Shown: piece after piece, positions 15,543-24,157 of the stretch
Layout: each line of letters starts with the position of its first letter
How positions within the stretch are numbered: the stretch's first letter is position 1
NCBI GenBank assembly: GCA_963696495.1
Contig: CAVOKJ010000003.1
Location: forward strand, 496,001-560,000
Source: Bog-756 sp963696495
GTDB lineage: Bacteria > Actinomycetota > Acidimicrobiia > Acidimicrobiales > RAAP-2
DNA length: 64,000 nt
Reading direction: 5' to 3'
Translations under genes and position numbers: made by a program
The notes under the pieces: generated by a model
The model's database searches: none
Told to the model about the DNA's origin: nothing
What the model saw: only the letters and a program-made list of their open reading frames with translations

Positions 15543-17030
15543 ATGGCCACCATCACGGACGCGAACCTCTCCGCCGCCGACGACCATCCCCTGCCCGACC
15601 CGGCCCTCGTGCATCCCCATGTGATCGTCCTGTTCGGCGCCACCGGGGACCTGGCGCGCCGGAAGCTGCTCCCGGGCCTGCTGCGACTGTCCCACTCGGG
15701 GCTGCTGCCCGAGTGCCAGATCGTGGGTACCTCACTCGAGGACTTCGACGATCTCGAGTTCCATGCCTTCGCCCTCAAGGCGTGCGAGGAGTTCGCCCGG
15801 GGGGACATCGTCGAGGACCACTGGAGGACGTTCTGCGACCGGCTCCGCTACGTGCCCCAGGGCCAGGGGGCGGTCGGTCTGGCCGATGCCGTGTCGCGGG
15901 CCGAGATGCTCCTCAGCAGGGAGAACCGGAGGCTCCACTACCTGAGCATCCCTCCCTCGGCGGCGAAGTCCGTCGTCCAGACCCTGGGTGAGGCGGGGCT
16001 GGTGGCCCGGTCGCGCATCATCATGGAGAAGCCGTTCGGCACCGACCTCGCCACGGCCAAGTCGCTCAACGACGCCGTCCACGCCATCTTCGCCCCCGAA
16101 CAGGTCTATCGGATCGACCATTTCCTGGGGAAGGAGGCCGCTCAGAACATCCTGGCGTTCCGCTTCGCCAACGGCCTGTTCGAGCCCATCTGGAACCGCG
16201 GCCACATCGACCACGTGCAGATCGACGTCCCCGAGACCCTCTCGGTCGACTCGCGCGCCAGCTTCTACGAGGACACCGGGGCGTTCCGTGACATGGTCGT
16301 CACCCACCTGTTCCAGGTGCTGGCGTTCATGGCCATGGAGCCACCCACCTCGCTCGACCCCCGCTCGATCAGCGAGGAGAAGAACAAGGTGTTCCGGTCG
16401 ATGCTCCCCATCGACGTCTCCCAGGTCGTGCGGGGGCAGTACGAGGGGTACCGGGCGATCCCCGGCGTCCCGGACGACTCGCAGGCGGAGACGTTCATCG
16501 CCCTCAAGTGCGAGATCGACAACTGGCGGTGGGCCGGGGTGCCGTTCTACCTGCGCACCGGCAAGCACCTGGCCCAGGGGGCCCGGATCATCTCGATCGC
16601 CTTCCGCGAACCGCCGAAGAGCATGTTCCCCTCCGACTCGGGGATGGGCGCCCACGGACCGGACCATCTCACCTTCGACCTGGCCGACTCGTCCAAGCTG
16701 TCACTGTCCTTCTACGGGAAGCGCCCGGGCCCGGGCATGCAGCTGGACAAGCTCAGCCTCCAGTTCGCCCTGCACGAGACCGGACAGGAGACCGACGTCC
16801 TGGAGGCGTACGAACGGCTCATCCACGACGCCATGAGCGGGGACCACACGCTGTTCACCGCGGCCGACGACATCGAGCGCCTGTGGGAGCTGTCGGCGCC
16901 ACTGCTCGAGCGGCCGCCGGGGGTGGAGTTCTACCCGGCCGGGTCGTGGGGCCCTCCCGGCATCCACGAGCTCATCGCCCCGAGGGCCTGGCGGCTGCCC
17001 TTCGAGCGGGGCTGGCGACAGCCCGACTGA
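15543..17030 (+). CDS. zwf: Glucose-6-phosphate 1-dehydrogenase
   Basis: A 495-residue enzyme of usual length that converts glucose 6-phosphate and NADP+ to 6-phosphogluconolactone, the entry to the oxidative pentose phosphate pathway. The N-terminal dinucleotide site is LFGATGDLARRKLLPGL, the substrate signature is RIDHFLGKEAAQN with the catalytic His downstream, and IIMEKPFGTDL is the conserved Lys-Pro segment. The ATG follows AAAAGGGGG. The gene stands alone rather than with tal, tkt or pgl, and is convergent with the glycosylase gene. Confidence 0.95.
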   Translation: MATITDANLSAADDHPLPDPALVHPHVIVLFGATGDLARRKLLPGLLRLSHSGLLPECQIVGTSLEDFDDLEFHAFALKACEEFARGDIVEDHWRTFCDRLRYVPQGQGAVGLADAVSRAEMLLSRENRRLHYLSIPPSAAKSVVQTLGEAGLVARSRIIMEKPFGTDLATAKSLNDAVHAIFAPEQVYRIDHFLGKEAAQNILAFRFANGLFEPIWNRGHIDHVQIDVPETLSVDSRASFYEDTGAFRDMVVTHLFQVLAFMAMEPPTSLDPRSISEEKNKVFRSMLPIDVSQVVRGQYEGYRAIPGVPDDSQAETFIALKCEIDNWRWAGVPFYLRTGKHLAQGARIISIAFREPPKSMFPSDSGMGAHGPDHLTFDLADSSKLSLSFYGKRPGPGMQLDKLSLQFALHETGQETDVLEAYERLIHDAMSGDHTLFTAADDIERLWELSAPLLERPPGVEFYPAGSWGPPGIHELIAPRAWRLPFERGWRQPD

Positions 17031-17078
17031 TCCGGCCTCGGCCCGCCGGCGCCCGGCCGGAGGAGTGGGCGCCGATCG

Positions 17079-17714
17079 TCACACCACAGCCGACGGGTCG
17101 TCCACCACCCGCCAGCAGTACCAGGCCACGACGGTCCGGTAGGGCCGGAACGGCTCGCCCAGCTCCAGCAGCGCCTTGGGGGACGGGATCTCCTCCAGGC
17201 CCCACGCCCGGGCGAAGCCGGCCCGGACGCCGTAGTCGCCCACCGGCCAGACGTCGAGGCGGCCGAGCGCCCCGATCAGGAACATGTGGGCGGTCCACGG
17301 ACCGATGCCCCGCACCTGGGTGAGGTGCTCGACGACCTCGTCGTCGGTCAGACGGCCGATCCGGTCGAGCCGGACCCGGCCGTCCAGGACCCGCTCGGCC
17401 AGGTCCGAGATGGAGGCGGCCTTGGCGGCACTCAGGCCGCAGGACGCCAGTCGCTCCGGTGACAGGGCGAGGACCGAGCCCGGGGTGACGCTCCCGCCGA
17501 GGGCGTCCACGAACCGACCGTGGATGGACGCGGCCGCCTTGCCCGCCAGCTGCTGGTAGACGATCGTCTCGGCCAGATCACCGAACCGCTGCGAGGTCCG
17601 GACGGGCCGGCGGCGGGGTGGTGGTCCGTGCCGATCGATGAGCTCATCGAGCACCTCGTCCCGTTCCATGAGCGAGGCCGCGGCGTCGGTGAGTGCGGGC
17701 CTCGTCACGGGCAC
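17079..17714 (-). CDS. HhH-GPD DNA glycosylase (AlkA / 3-methyladenine glycosylase II-like)
   Basis: A 211-residue base-excision repair protein. The helix-hairpin-helix is QVRGIGPWTAHMFLI, and the Gly/Pro-rich loop is followed by the catalytic Asp in LDVWPVGDYGVR. The upstream helix FGDLAETIVYQQLAGKAAAS is also typical of AlkA-type enzymes. It is shorter than E. coli AlkA because the N-terminal extra domain is missing. It removes alkylated bases such as 3-methyladenine. It starts at ATG 17714 and is convergent with zwf. Confidence 0.85.
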   Translation of the reverse strand: MPVTRPALTDAAASLMERDEVLDELIDRHGPPPRRRPVRTSQRFGDLAETIVYQQLAGKAAASIHGRFVDALGGSVTPGSVLALSPERLASCGLSAAKAASISDLAERVLDGRVRLDRIGRLTDDEVVEHLTQVRGIGPWTAHMFLIGALGRLDVWPVGDYGVRAGFARAWGLEEIPSPKALLELGEPFRPYRTVVAWYCWRVVDDPSAVV

Positions 17715-17866
17715 GATGATGCCACCGGGACCGGCCGGCTGTCACCGTCGGACCCCCGTCGGGAGGGGTGGACCGGATCCCGTTAGGCTTCACCCCGCGG
17801 CCGGCTCCGAGGGCGGAGGGCGGCTCGCCGAGCTCGGACTGGCCGTCTCCGCCCGACAGGAGCGAC

Positions 17867-18634
17867 ATGAGTCTGCACGGAAAAGTGGCCGTCGTGACCG
17901 GCGGCAACACCGGCATCGGCAAGGCGGTGGTGTTGGCCCTGGCCAAGGAGGGCGCCGACATCGTCATCGATTACATCGCCGACGAGGACGCCGAGGTGCT
18001 CCTCGAGGCCGAGGTGAAGGGCCTGGGCGACAAGGTCGTCGGCGTGAAGGCCGATGTCAGCAAGATCGACGACCTCCGGACCCTCGTGACCACTGCGGTG
18101 AGCACGTTCGGGCGTCTCGACATCATGGTGAACAACGCCGGGATCGAGACGAGGACCTCGATCCTCGACACCACCGAGGAGCAGTACGCCAAGGTGCTCG
18201 ACATCAACCTGAAGAGCGCGTTCTTCGGCACCCAGCTCGCCGCCCTCCAGATGATCGCCCAGGGGGGCGGGGGACGGATCATCAACATGACCTCGGTTCA
18301 CGAGGACTGGCCCATGCCCGGCAACACCCCCTACTGCCTGTCCAAGGGCGGGATGCGGATGCTCACCCGCACGGCGGGGGTCGAGCTCGCCCCCCACGGG
18401 ATCCTGGTGGTCGGGGTCGGACCGGGTGCGGTGGACACTCCGATCAACAAGGCCACCGTCGCCGACCCGGCGCTGCTGAAGAAGCTGGACGCCGCCATCC
18501 CGATCGGCCGGCTCGCCGAGCCCGAAGAGATCGCCAACGTCGTCGCCTTCCTGGCCGGTGACGGTGCCAGCTACCTGGCCGCCACCACCATCTTCGCCGA
18601 CGGGGGCCTGATGCAGAGCAGCCCCGGACTCTGA
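17867..18634 (+). CDS. SDR family oxidoreductase (glucose 1-dehydrogenase-like)
   Basis: A 255-residue classical SDR. The cofactor site is TGGNTGIG at residues about 11-18, NNAG follows in DIMVNNAGIETRT, and the catalytic Ser sits in NMTSVHED and Tyr/Lys in YCLSKGG. The closing segment ADGG is typical of the FabG/glucose-1-dehydrogenase branch. AGGAG lies 4 nt before ATG 17867. The closest named group is glucose/ribitol dehydrogenases, but substrate cannot be read from sequence. Confidence 0.85.
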   Translation: MSLHGKVAVVTGGNTGIGKAVVLALAKEGADIVIDYIADEDAEVLLEAEVKGLGDKVVGVKADVSKIDDLRTLVTTAVSTFGRLDIMVNNAGIETRTSILDTTEEQYAKVLDINLKSAFFGTQLAALQMIAQGGGGRIINMTSVHEDWPMPGNTPYCLSKGGMRMLTRTAGVELAPHGILVVGVGPGAVDTPINKATVADPALLKKLDAAIPIGRLAEPEEIANVVAFLAGDGASYLAATTIFADGGLMQSSPGL

Positions 18635-18695
18635 CCCCTGCGGGAGTCGGGGCGCCGCGACTCCCGTCCGATCTGACCGAACCGAACCGACGACT

Positions 18696-19175
18696 ATGGA
18701 GGCTGATGTGGACGGCAACGTGGTATCCGTGGAGCGGGTCATCCCCGCATCCCCCGAGGCGATCTTCGACGTGATCGCCGACGCCTCCCGACATCCGGAG
18801 ATCGACGGGTCCGGGACGGTCAAGGGTGCCAAAGACGGCAACCCGCAGCGGTTGGAGCTCGGATCGACATTCGGGATGTCCATGCGCCAGGGCATCAGCT
18901 ACCCGATGGTCAGCACCGTCATCGAGTTCGACAAGGACAAGCGGTTGGCCTGGCAGTCGGTCCCGCCGGGCTTCCTGGGCAAGTTCCTCGGTGGGCGCAT
19001 CTGGCGCTACGAGCTCGAGCCGGCCGGCGACGGCACCCTGGTCCGCGAGAGCTGGGACATCTCCCAGGACCACCAGCGGTCCTTCCTCAAGAAGGGCAAG
19101 TTGGCCGAGACCACCCGGTCGAACATGGAGAAGACCCTGGAGCGCCTCGAGGAGGTCACCTCCGAGCGGGCGTGA
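18696..19175 (+). CDS. SRPBCC family protein
   Basis: A 159-residue START/Bet v1-like (SRPBCC) protein. It starts VVSVERVIPASPEAIFDVIA with the family ASRHPEIDGSG helix, central beta-strands, GFLGKFLGGRIWRYELEPAG, and the long C-terminal helix KLAETTRSNMEKTLERL. These proteins bind hydrophobic ligands or act as polyketide cyclases. It lies 61 bp after the SDR gene on the same strand. Its last codons and stop are duplicated downstream (17-bp direct repeat). Confidence 0.75.
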   Translation: MEADVDGNVVSVERVIPASPEAIFDVIADASRHPEIDGSGTVKGAKDGNPQRLELGSTFGMSMRQGISYPMVSTVIEFDKDKRLAWQSVPPGFLGKFLGGRIWRYELEPAGDGTLVRESWDISQDHQRSFLKKGKLAETTRSNMEKTLERLEEVTSERA

Positions 19176-19201
19176 GGCGGCCCCGGGCGTGAGTCGGCCC
19201 C
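19168..19201. repeat. 17-bp tandem duplication across the SRPBCC stop codon
   Basis: Two adjacent 17-bp units, GGGCGTGAGGCGGCCCC (19168-19184) and GGGCGTGAGTCGGCCCC (19185-19201), differ at one base. The gene's TGA (19173-19175) is in the first, and a copy of it (19190-19192) is in the second. Confidence 0.85.
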
Positions 19202-19256
19202 GGGCAGCCTCGTCGGGGTGGGGAAGGGACGGGTTGCCCCCGGTGTTGAGCCTGGC

Positions 19257-20273
19257 ATGGTGCCACTCTCCGTCCTCGACCTCGCCACCGTGGCGTCCGG
19301 CTCCAACGCCGCCGACGCCCTGGCCGATACCACCAGGCTGGCCACCGTCGTCGAGCAGCTCGGGTACCGCCGGCTGTGGGTGGCCGAGCACCACGGCATG
19401 CCCATGGTGGCCAGCTCCGCACCGGCCGTGCTGGTCGGCCACCTGGCCGACGCCACCACCACCCTCCGGGTGGGCGCCGGCGGCGTCATGCTCCCCAACC
19501 ATGCCCCGCTGGTGATCGCCGAGCAATTCGCCACGCTCGTCGCCCTCCACCCGGGACGGATCGACCTGGGCCTCGGCCGGGCTCCGGGAACGGACCCGGC
19601 GACCGCCCGGGCGCTGCGCCGGGCCGGGGGGCTCAGCGCCGACTCCTTTCCCGAGGACGTCGTCGAGCTGATCAACTACCTGATCGACAGCGACGGTCCA
19701 CCGACCCACCCCTCGCCCATGCCGGGCCGGGGCTACCTGCCCGAGATGTGGCTGCTCGGCTCGTCTACGTTCAGCGCCCAGCTGGCCGGCCTGCTCGGAC
19801 TGTCGTTCTCGTTCGCCTACCACTTCGCCCCCGACCAGGTCGACCTGGCGCTGGAGCAGTACCGCTCGAAGTTCCGGCCCTCGGTGCTCCTCGACCGGCC
19901 GCATGCCATGGTGGCGGTGTCGGTGGTCTGCGCCCCCGACGAGGCGGAGGCCCGCTTCCTGGCCGGTCCGTCGGCCCTCGCCGTCCTGCAGCTCCGCACC
20001 GGCAAGCTGGGCCCGTTGGCCACGCCCGAGGAGGCTGCCGCCTACCGGTTCTCTCCCCAGGAGCAGGCCCTGATCGACGCCACGACCGCCACCCACCTGA
20101 TCGGCGATCCCCAGCAGGTCCGTGACGGCCTGATCAGCCTGGAGCGCCGGACCGACGCCGACGAGATCATGCTGTCGACGAGGTCCCACTCGTTCGAGAC
20201 ACGGGCGAGGTCGTTGTCCCTGGTCGCCGAGCAGTGGACCATGGATTCGGGAAGCTCGTCCTCGGCCGCCTGA
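19257..20273 (+). CDS. LLM class flavin-dependent oxidoreductase (luciferase-like, MsnO8/YhbW type)
   Basis: A 338-residue TIM-barrel protein of the bacterial luciferase-like family. RLWVAEHHGMP is the signature of the MsnO8/YhbW branch, followed by LRVGAGGVMLPNHAPLVIAE, FATLVALHPGRIDLGLGRAPG and a C-terminal HLIGDPQQVRDGL. Members use FMN or F420 and oxygenate or reduce small organic substrates; this branch is usually FMN-dependent. The ATG at 19257 was chosen at the start of the first strand. Confidence 0.8.
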   Translation: MVPLSVLDLATVASGSNAADALADTTRLATVVEQLGYRRLWVAEHHGMPMVASSAPAVLVGHLADATTTLRVGAGGVMLPNHAPLVIAEQFATLVALHPGRIDLGLGRAPGTDPATARALRRAGGLSADSFPEDVVELINYLIDSDGPPTHPSPMPGRGYLPEMWLLGSSTFSAQLAGLLGLSFSFAYHFAPDQVDLALEQYRSKFRPSVLLDRPHAMVAVSVVCAPDEAEARFLAGPSALAVLQLRTGKLGPLATPEEAAAYRFSPQEQALIDATTATHLIGDPQQVRDGLISLERRTDADEIMLSTRSHSFETRARSLSLVAEQWTMDSGSSSSAA

Positions 20274-20343
20274 ACGGCGACCTTCCGGGGCTCGACGTGT
20301 CGCGCCGGCCGGGATCAGGGCGTCCAGATCCGGGTCGTCCACA

Positions 20344-20413
20344 TCAGGTCGGCGCCGTGTCAGAGGTCGGCGCCGTGTCAGAGGTCGGCGCCGTGTCAGA
20401 GGTCGGCGCAGTG
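20344..20413. repeat. 18-bp tandem repeat made of the last six codons of the downstream gene
   Basis: There are nearly four copies of TCAGAGGTCGGCGCCGTG, at 20344-20359 (two bases short), 20360-20377, 20378-20395 and 20396-20413. On the minus strand the last copy is the true gene end, H-C-A-D-L-stop. The three others repeat H-G-A-D-L, with a stop in two of them and a changed last position in the outermost. Confidence 0.9.
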
Positions 20414-21334
20414 GGGCAGTACCTCGTCGGCGATGAGGTCGAGGTGTTCGAGGTCGGTCAGATCGAGGACCTGCAGATAGACACGGGTGGCGCCGGCCTC
20501 CCCGTAGGTGGCCAGCTTGGCCAGCACCTGGTCGGGCCGGCCGCAGAGGCCGTGCTCGGCCAGTTCGTCCACCGACCGCCCGATGGCGGCGGCCCGGCGG
20601 CCGATCTCGGCGTCGTCGCGGCCGCAGCACACGACTTGGGCGGCCGAGTAGACGAGCGACTCCGGATCCCGGCCGGCGGCGTCACAGGCGCCCCGGACCC
20701 GCTCGAACTGATCCGAGGTGTCGGTGAGCGACCGGAAGGCGAGGTTGAACTCCGACGCATAGGTGGCCGCCAGGCGGGGGGTCCGCCGCAATCCGCTACC
20801 GCCGACGATGATCGGGGGACCCGGCCGCTGGACGGGCTTGGGGAGGGCCGGGCTCTCGACGACCACGTAGTGCTCCCCCTCGAAGGTGAACGTCTCCCCC
20901 GCCGGGGTGGCCCACAGGCCGCTGACGATGGCCAGCTGCTCCTCGAGGCGTTCGAAGCGGTGGGCCAGCGAAGGGAAGGGGATCCCGTAGGCGGTGTGCT
21001 CGGCGTCGTACCAACCCGCGCCCAGACCCAGTTCGACCCGGCCGGCGCTCATGGCATCGACCTCGGCCACCGAGATGGCCAGCGGTCCCGGCAACCGGAA
21101 CGTGGCCGAGGTGACCAGGGTCCCCAGGCGGATCGTCTGGGTCTCGCGGGCGATGCCGGCCAGGGTGACCCAGGCGTCGGTCGGACCGGGCAGGCCGTCG
21201 GCGTCGCCCATCGACAGGTAGTGGTCACTCCGGAAGAAGGCATCGAAGCCCAGGCGCTCGGCGGCTTGGGCCACGGCCAGCAGCCTGCCGTAGGACGCAC
21301 CCTGTTGGGGTTCGGTGAAGATCCGTAGAAGCAT
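20396..21334 (-). CDS. LLM class F420-dependent oxidoreductase
   Basis: A 312-residue luciferase-like TIM barrel of the F420-binding type. It shows LGFDAFFRSDHYL, LGTLVTSATFRLPG (the non-prolyl cis-peptide region), VDAMSAGRVELGLGAGWY, FEGEHYVV and PPIIVGGSGLRRT. These enzymes transfer hydride between F420H2 and organic substrates. Start is ATG 21334. The C-terminal H-C-A-D-L-stop has been copied downstream as an 18-bp tandem repeat. Confidence 0.85.
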   Translation of the reverse strand: MLLRIFTEPQQGASYGRLLAVAQAAERLGFDAFFRSDHYLSMGDADGLPGPTDAWVTLAGIARETQTIRLGTLVTSATFRLPGPLAISVAEVDAMSAGRVELGLGAGWYDAEHTAYGIPFPSLAHRFERLEEQLAIVSGLWATPAGETFTFEGEHYVVVESPALPKPVQRPGPPIIVGGSGLRRTPRLAATYASEFNLAFRSLTDTSDQFERVRGACDAAGRDPESLVYSAAQVVCCGRDDAEIGRRAAAIGRSVDELAEHGLCGRPDQVLAKLATYGEAGATRVYLQVLDLTDLEHLDLIADEVLPHCADL

Positions 21335-21436
21335 GCTCCGTGTCTAGCCGAGCCCCGCCTCTGTTGCGACGGGTGGAGTGCGCCGTGCCGGGGGCAGCGG
21401 GTCGGACTGGCCGGGTCGCCCCGGTGGCTCGGGCCG

Positions 21437-22087
21437 TCAGGCGGCGACGGCCCGGCCGATGACCACGATGCCGGGCACACGGGCGCCACCGATCCGGAGG
21501 GCGGCGGCCGCGCTCTGGGCCCTCGCCCCGGTGGTGACACTGTCGTCCACGATCAGGACGGACCGGCCCCGGAGCCACGATAGGTCGACGCCCCGGGCGA
21601 GCTCGAACCCCTGGCGGGCAGCGACGAGGTGGTCGGTCCGAGACGGACCGCACACCAGGAGCGGTCGTCGGAGCGTGCGCAGCGCAGGGACCTCCCTGAC
21701 CACGGCGTCGACCGGCGATCCCGCCGGACGGCGTGACGAGGGCACCGTGGTGACCACGTCCCATCCCGATCCGAACCGCCGTCGCAGGCCGGGCGCGCTG
21801 GCCTCCAGCCAGGGACCGATCAGGCCGGCCAGTTCCCGCCGGTACCGCTGCCGCTGCTCGGCGACGACGGCGTCCTTGTAGCCACGGAGCCGCCGGTGCA
21901 TCCCGTCGTGGACCCGGTAGTCGACGGCGGCCACCAGTGGGACGAGAGGCATCCGCAGCTGGCCGGCCACCACCGTGCAGCAGAAGCAGAGGGCGAACGG
22001 TCCGTGGATCTGGCCGCCACAGACGCAGCAGCCAGCGGGACGCATGCCCGTCCCCGCCCGGGGGAGCAGCGGGGCGATCGGGGCCAT
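21437..22087 (-). CDS. ComF-like phosphoribosyltransferase
   Basis: A 216-residue ComF/GntX-type protein. A Cys-rich N-terminal zinc site (CCVCGGQIH and CFCC) is followed by HRRLRGYKD and the PRPP-binding loop SVLIVDDSVTTGARAQSAA. ComF proteins take part in DNA uptake in competent bacteria, but in actinobacteria the role is uncertain. The 3' end is separated from the LLM start by about 100 bp. Start is ATG 22087. Confidence 0.8.
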   Translation of the reverse strand: MAPIAPLLPRAGTGMRPAGCCVCGGQIHGPFALCFCCTVVAGQLRMPLVPLVAAVDYRVHDGMHRRLRGYKDAVVAEQRQRYRRELAGLIGPWLEASAPGLRRRFGSGWDVVTTVPSSRRPAGSPVDAVVREVPALRTLRRPLLVCGPSRTDHLVAARQGFELARGVDLSWLRGRSVLIVDDSVTTGARAQSAAAALRIGGARVPGIVVIGRAVAA

Positions 22088-22173
22088 CGGACGGCTCGGT
22101 TCTCGGAGGCGGCAGACGCCGGCGTGGTGGTCGGCGGCACCCGTCGATGGGGGCCGCGAGCGGGTCGGGCGGA

Positions 22174-22656
22174 TCAGCGCTTCGCGGATGGACCCGGACC
22201 CGTCCGGGGCGATTGGCCGTCGTCCTGTCGGTGCAGCAGGAACGTGCCCGTCGACCGGCTGACCATTCGGCCCCCGCCGTCGCTCACCGTCGCTTCGGCG
22301 TAGGCGACCTGGCGGGCCATCCGCACCACCTCCCCCCGGAGCCGGTACTCGTCACCGACCAGCGCCGGGCGCATGGTCTCGACCTTCATCTCCAACGTGG
22401 CCTTGGTCCGGTCCCGGCCGGGGAGAGCGGCGTTGATGGCGAAGTTCATCGCCGCGTCGAGGAGGAGGCCGTGCACCCCCGCCTGCACGATGCCGTGGGG
22501 GTTGCACGCCTGGGGGGCCGGGACGAAGACGCCGAGGACCCAACCGAGGTCCTCGCCGTCCACCCCGTACTCGTCGAAGGACCCGCCCACGGTGGCGATG
22601 AGCTCCATGCCTCCGTCGCCCAGCCAGCGGTCCATGTCCTTGATGGGTCCGGTCAC
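22174..22656 (-). CDS. PaaI-like hotdog thioesterase
   Basis: A 160-residue hotdog-fold protein: CNPHGIVQAGVHGLLLDAAM is the HG-x-x-x-G-x-x-x-x-x-D-x-A motif region, followed by ATLEMKVETMRPAL, GEVVRMARQVAYAEATV and VSRSTGTFLL. Such enzymes hydrolyse acyl-CoA thioesters. GTG 22656 or ATG 22635 are both possible starts. It is divergent from the thiolase, with the 24-bp palindrome between them, which suggests common control of an acyl-CoA pathway. Confidence 0.75.
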   Translation of the reverse strand: MTGPIKDMDRWLGDGGMELIATVGGSFDEYGVDGEDLGWVLGVFVPAPQACNPHGIVQAGVHGLLLDAAMNFAINAALPGRDRTKATLEMKVETMRPALVGDEYRLRGEVVRMARQVAYAEATVSDGGGRMVSRSTGTFLLHRQDDGQSPRTGPGPSAKR

Positions 22657-22748
22657 GCCCCAGACCGTAGCGGCCGGGTGGATCACCCCACGTCAGCGGG
22701 TCGGGGCCCGACGCACCCGTCGTTCCGACTACGATCGGACCGCGACGG

Positions 22749-22772
22749 AAACTTGACCGAGCGGTCAAGTTT
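22749..22772. promoter_or_regulatory. 24-bp palindromic operator (TetR type) in front of the thiolase
   Basis: Perfect 11-bp arms AAACTTGACCG and CGGTCAAGTTT flank a 2-bp centre. The core GACCGNNCGGTC is a common TetR-family operator shape in actinobacterial lipid genes. The site also contains a TTGACC -35-like hexamer, lies 82 bp before the thiolase start and about 92 bp before the divergent thioesterase start. TTTTT follows the right arm, so a terminator is an alternative, but promoter-proximal position favours an operator. Confidence 0.7.
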
Positions 22773-22854
22773 TTGCCGAAGTTGAATCGACCCACGAAAC
22801 ACCGAGACGGGCCGGTAGGCCATCGAGCCGCCGGACCCTGGAAGGAGATCAGCC

Positions 22855-24036
22855 ATGACCGACGCAGTCATCGTCGACGCAGTGCGCACACCGGGGGGGA
22901 AGCGCAACGGGAAGCTCCGCAACTGGCACGCCGCCGACCTCGGATCCGAACCGCTGAAGGCCCTGGTGGAGCGCAACGACCTCGACCCCGCCCTGATCGA
23001 CGACGTCATCATGGGCTGCGTCATGCAGGTCGGCGAGCAGTCGCTCAACGTGGGGCGCAACGCCGTGCTGGCCGCCGGGTTCCCCGAGTCGGTGCCGGCG
23101 ACGACCATCGACCGGCAGTGCGGCTCGTCCCAGCAGGCCCTCCACTTCGGCGCCCAGGGTGTCATTGCCGGCGCCTACGACGTGGTCATCGGTGGTGGCG
23201 TCGAGGTCATGACCCGCACGCCCATGGGCTCTTCGGTCGTGCGCGACCTGGGCTACCCGTTCGGACCGCGGATGATGAACCGCTACGCCGAGCGTGGTGG
23301 ACTGGTCGGTCAGGGCGAGGGTGCCGAGCTGATCGCCGAGCAGTGGGACATCAGCCGTGACGACCTCGACGAGTTCGCCGTCCGCTCCCACCACCGCGCC
23401 GCCCAGGCCACGGCCGAGGGTCGGTTCGAACGGGAGCTGATCCCGGTCGCGGTGAAGGACGACGACCGCGCCGACACCGACGAGCTCATCACGACCGACG
23501 AGGGCATCCGCCCCGACTCCTCCAAGGAGGTGCTGGCCAACCTGAAGCCGGCCTTCCGTCCCGAGAACGGCAGGATCACCGCCGGCAACTCCTCGCAGAT
23601 CACCGACGGTGCCTCGGGAGTGCTCATCATGAGCGAGGAGAAGGCCTCATCGCTGGGGCTCACGCCCCGCGCCCGCTTCCACGCCTTCGCCGTGGCCGGC
23701 AGTGACCCGATCACCATGCTCACCGGTCCGATCCCCGCCACCAAGTCGGTGCTGGAGAAGGCCAAGCTGACGCTCGACGACATCGATGTCATCGAGATCA
23801 ACGAGGCCTTCGCCTCGGTCGTGCTGGCCTGGCAGAAGGAGTTCGGTGTCGACCTCGACAAGGTCAATGTGAACGGTGGGGCCATCGCTCTCGGCCACCC
23901 GCTGGGAGCCTCGGGGGCCAAGCTGATGGCCACGCTGCTCAACGAGCTCGAGCGCACCCAGGGCCGCTACGGCCTGCTCACCATGTGCGAGGGTGGCGGC
24001 ATGGCCAACGCCACCATCATCGAGCGCCTGGGCTGA
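22855..24036 (+). CDS. Thiolase family acyl-CoA C-acyltransferase
   Basis: A 393-residue thiolase of standard length. The nucleophile is Cys89 in TIDRQCGSSQQAL, His348 lies in GHPLGASGAK, and the second catalytic Cys378 in LTMCEGGGMANATIIE. It catalyses the reversible Claisen condensation of two acyl-CoAs; whether beta-oxidation thiolase or acetoacetyl-CoA synthase is not decided by sequence, though the C-terminal form resembles degradative FadA-type actinobacterial enzymes. GGAGAT lies before the ATG. It is divergent from the hotdog thioesterase, with a palindromic operator between. Confidence 0.9.
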   Translation: MTDAVIVDAVRTPGGKRNGKLRNWHAADLGSEPLKALVERNDLDPALIDDVIMGCVMQVGEQSLNVGRNAVLAAGFPESVPATTIDRQCGSSQQALHFGAQGVIAGAYDVVIGGGVEVMTRTPMGSSVVRDLGYPFGPRMMNRYAERGGLVGQGEGAELIAEQWDISRDDLDEFAVRSHHRAAQATAEGRFERELIPVAVKDDDRADTDELITTDEGIRPDSSKEVLANLKPAFRPENGRITAGNSSQITDGASGVLIMSEEKASSLGLTPRARFHAFAVAGSDPITMLTGPIPATKSVLEKAKLTLDDIDVIEINEAFASVVLAWQKEFGVDLDKVNVNGGAIALGHPLGASGAKLMATLLNELERTQGRYGLLTMCEGGGMANATIIERLG

Positions 24037-24117
24037 CCGGGGCGGGCAGGCTCGAGGCCCATTCCGCCTCGAGCGGACCGGCGGCCCACAGCGCCGGTGG
24101 TCGACCAGAACAGGTTG

Positions 24118-24148
24118 CGGAGAACCGGCCCGTCGGGCCGGTTCTCCG
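24118..24148. terminator. Strong bidirectional hairpin terminator between thiolase and crgA
   Basis: Perfect 14-bp arms CGGAGAACCGGCCC and GGGCCGGTTCTCCG flank a GTC loop, between two convergent genes. There is no T tract, as often in high-GC actinobacteria. Confidence 0.75.
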
Positions 24149-24157
24149 CGTCCGGCC

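Noticed and set aside
20344..20413. CRISPR array
   Set aside because: Repeats are contiguous with no spacers; no cas genes in the window.
18444..20630. 728-codon minus-strand ORF
   Set aside because: Runs antisense to the SRPBCC and LLM genes and includes the tandem repeat; no domain match.
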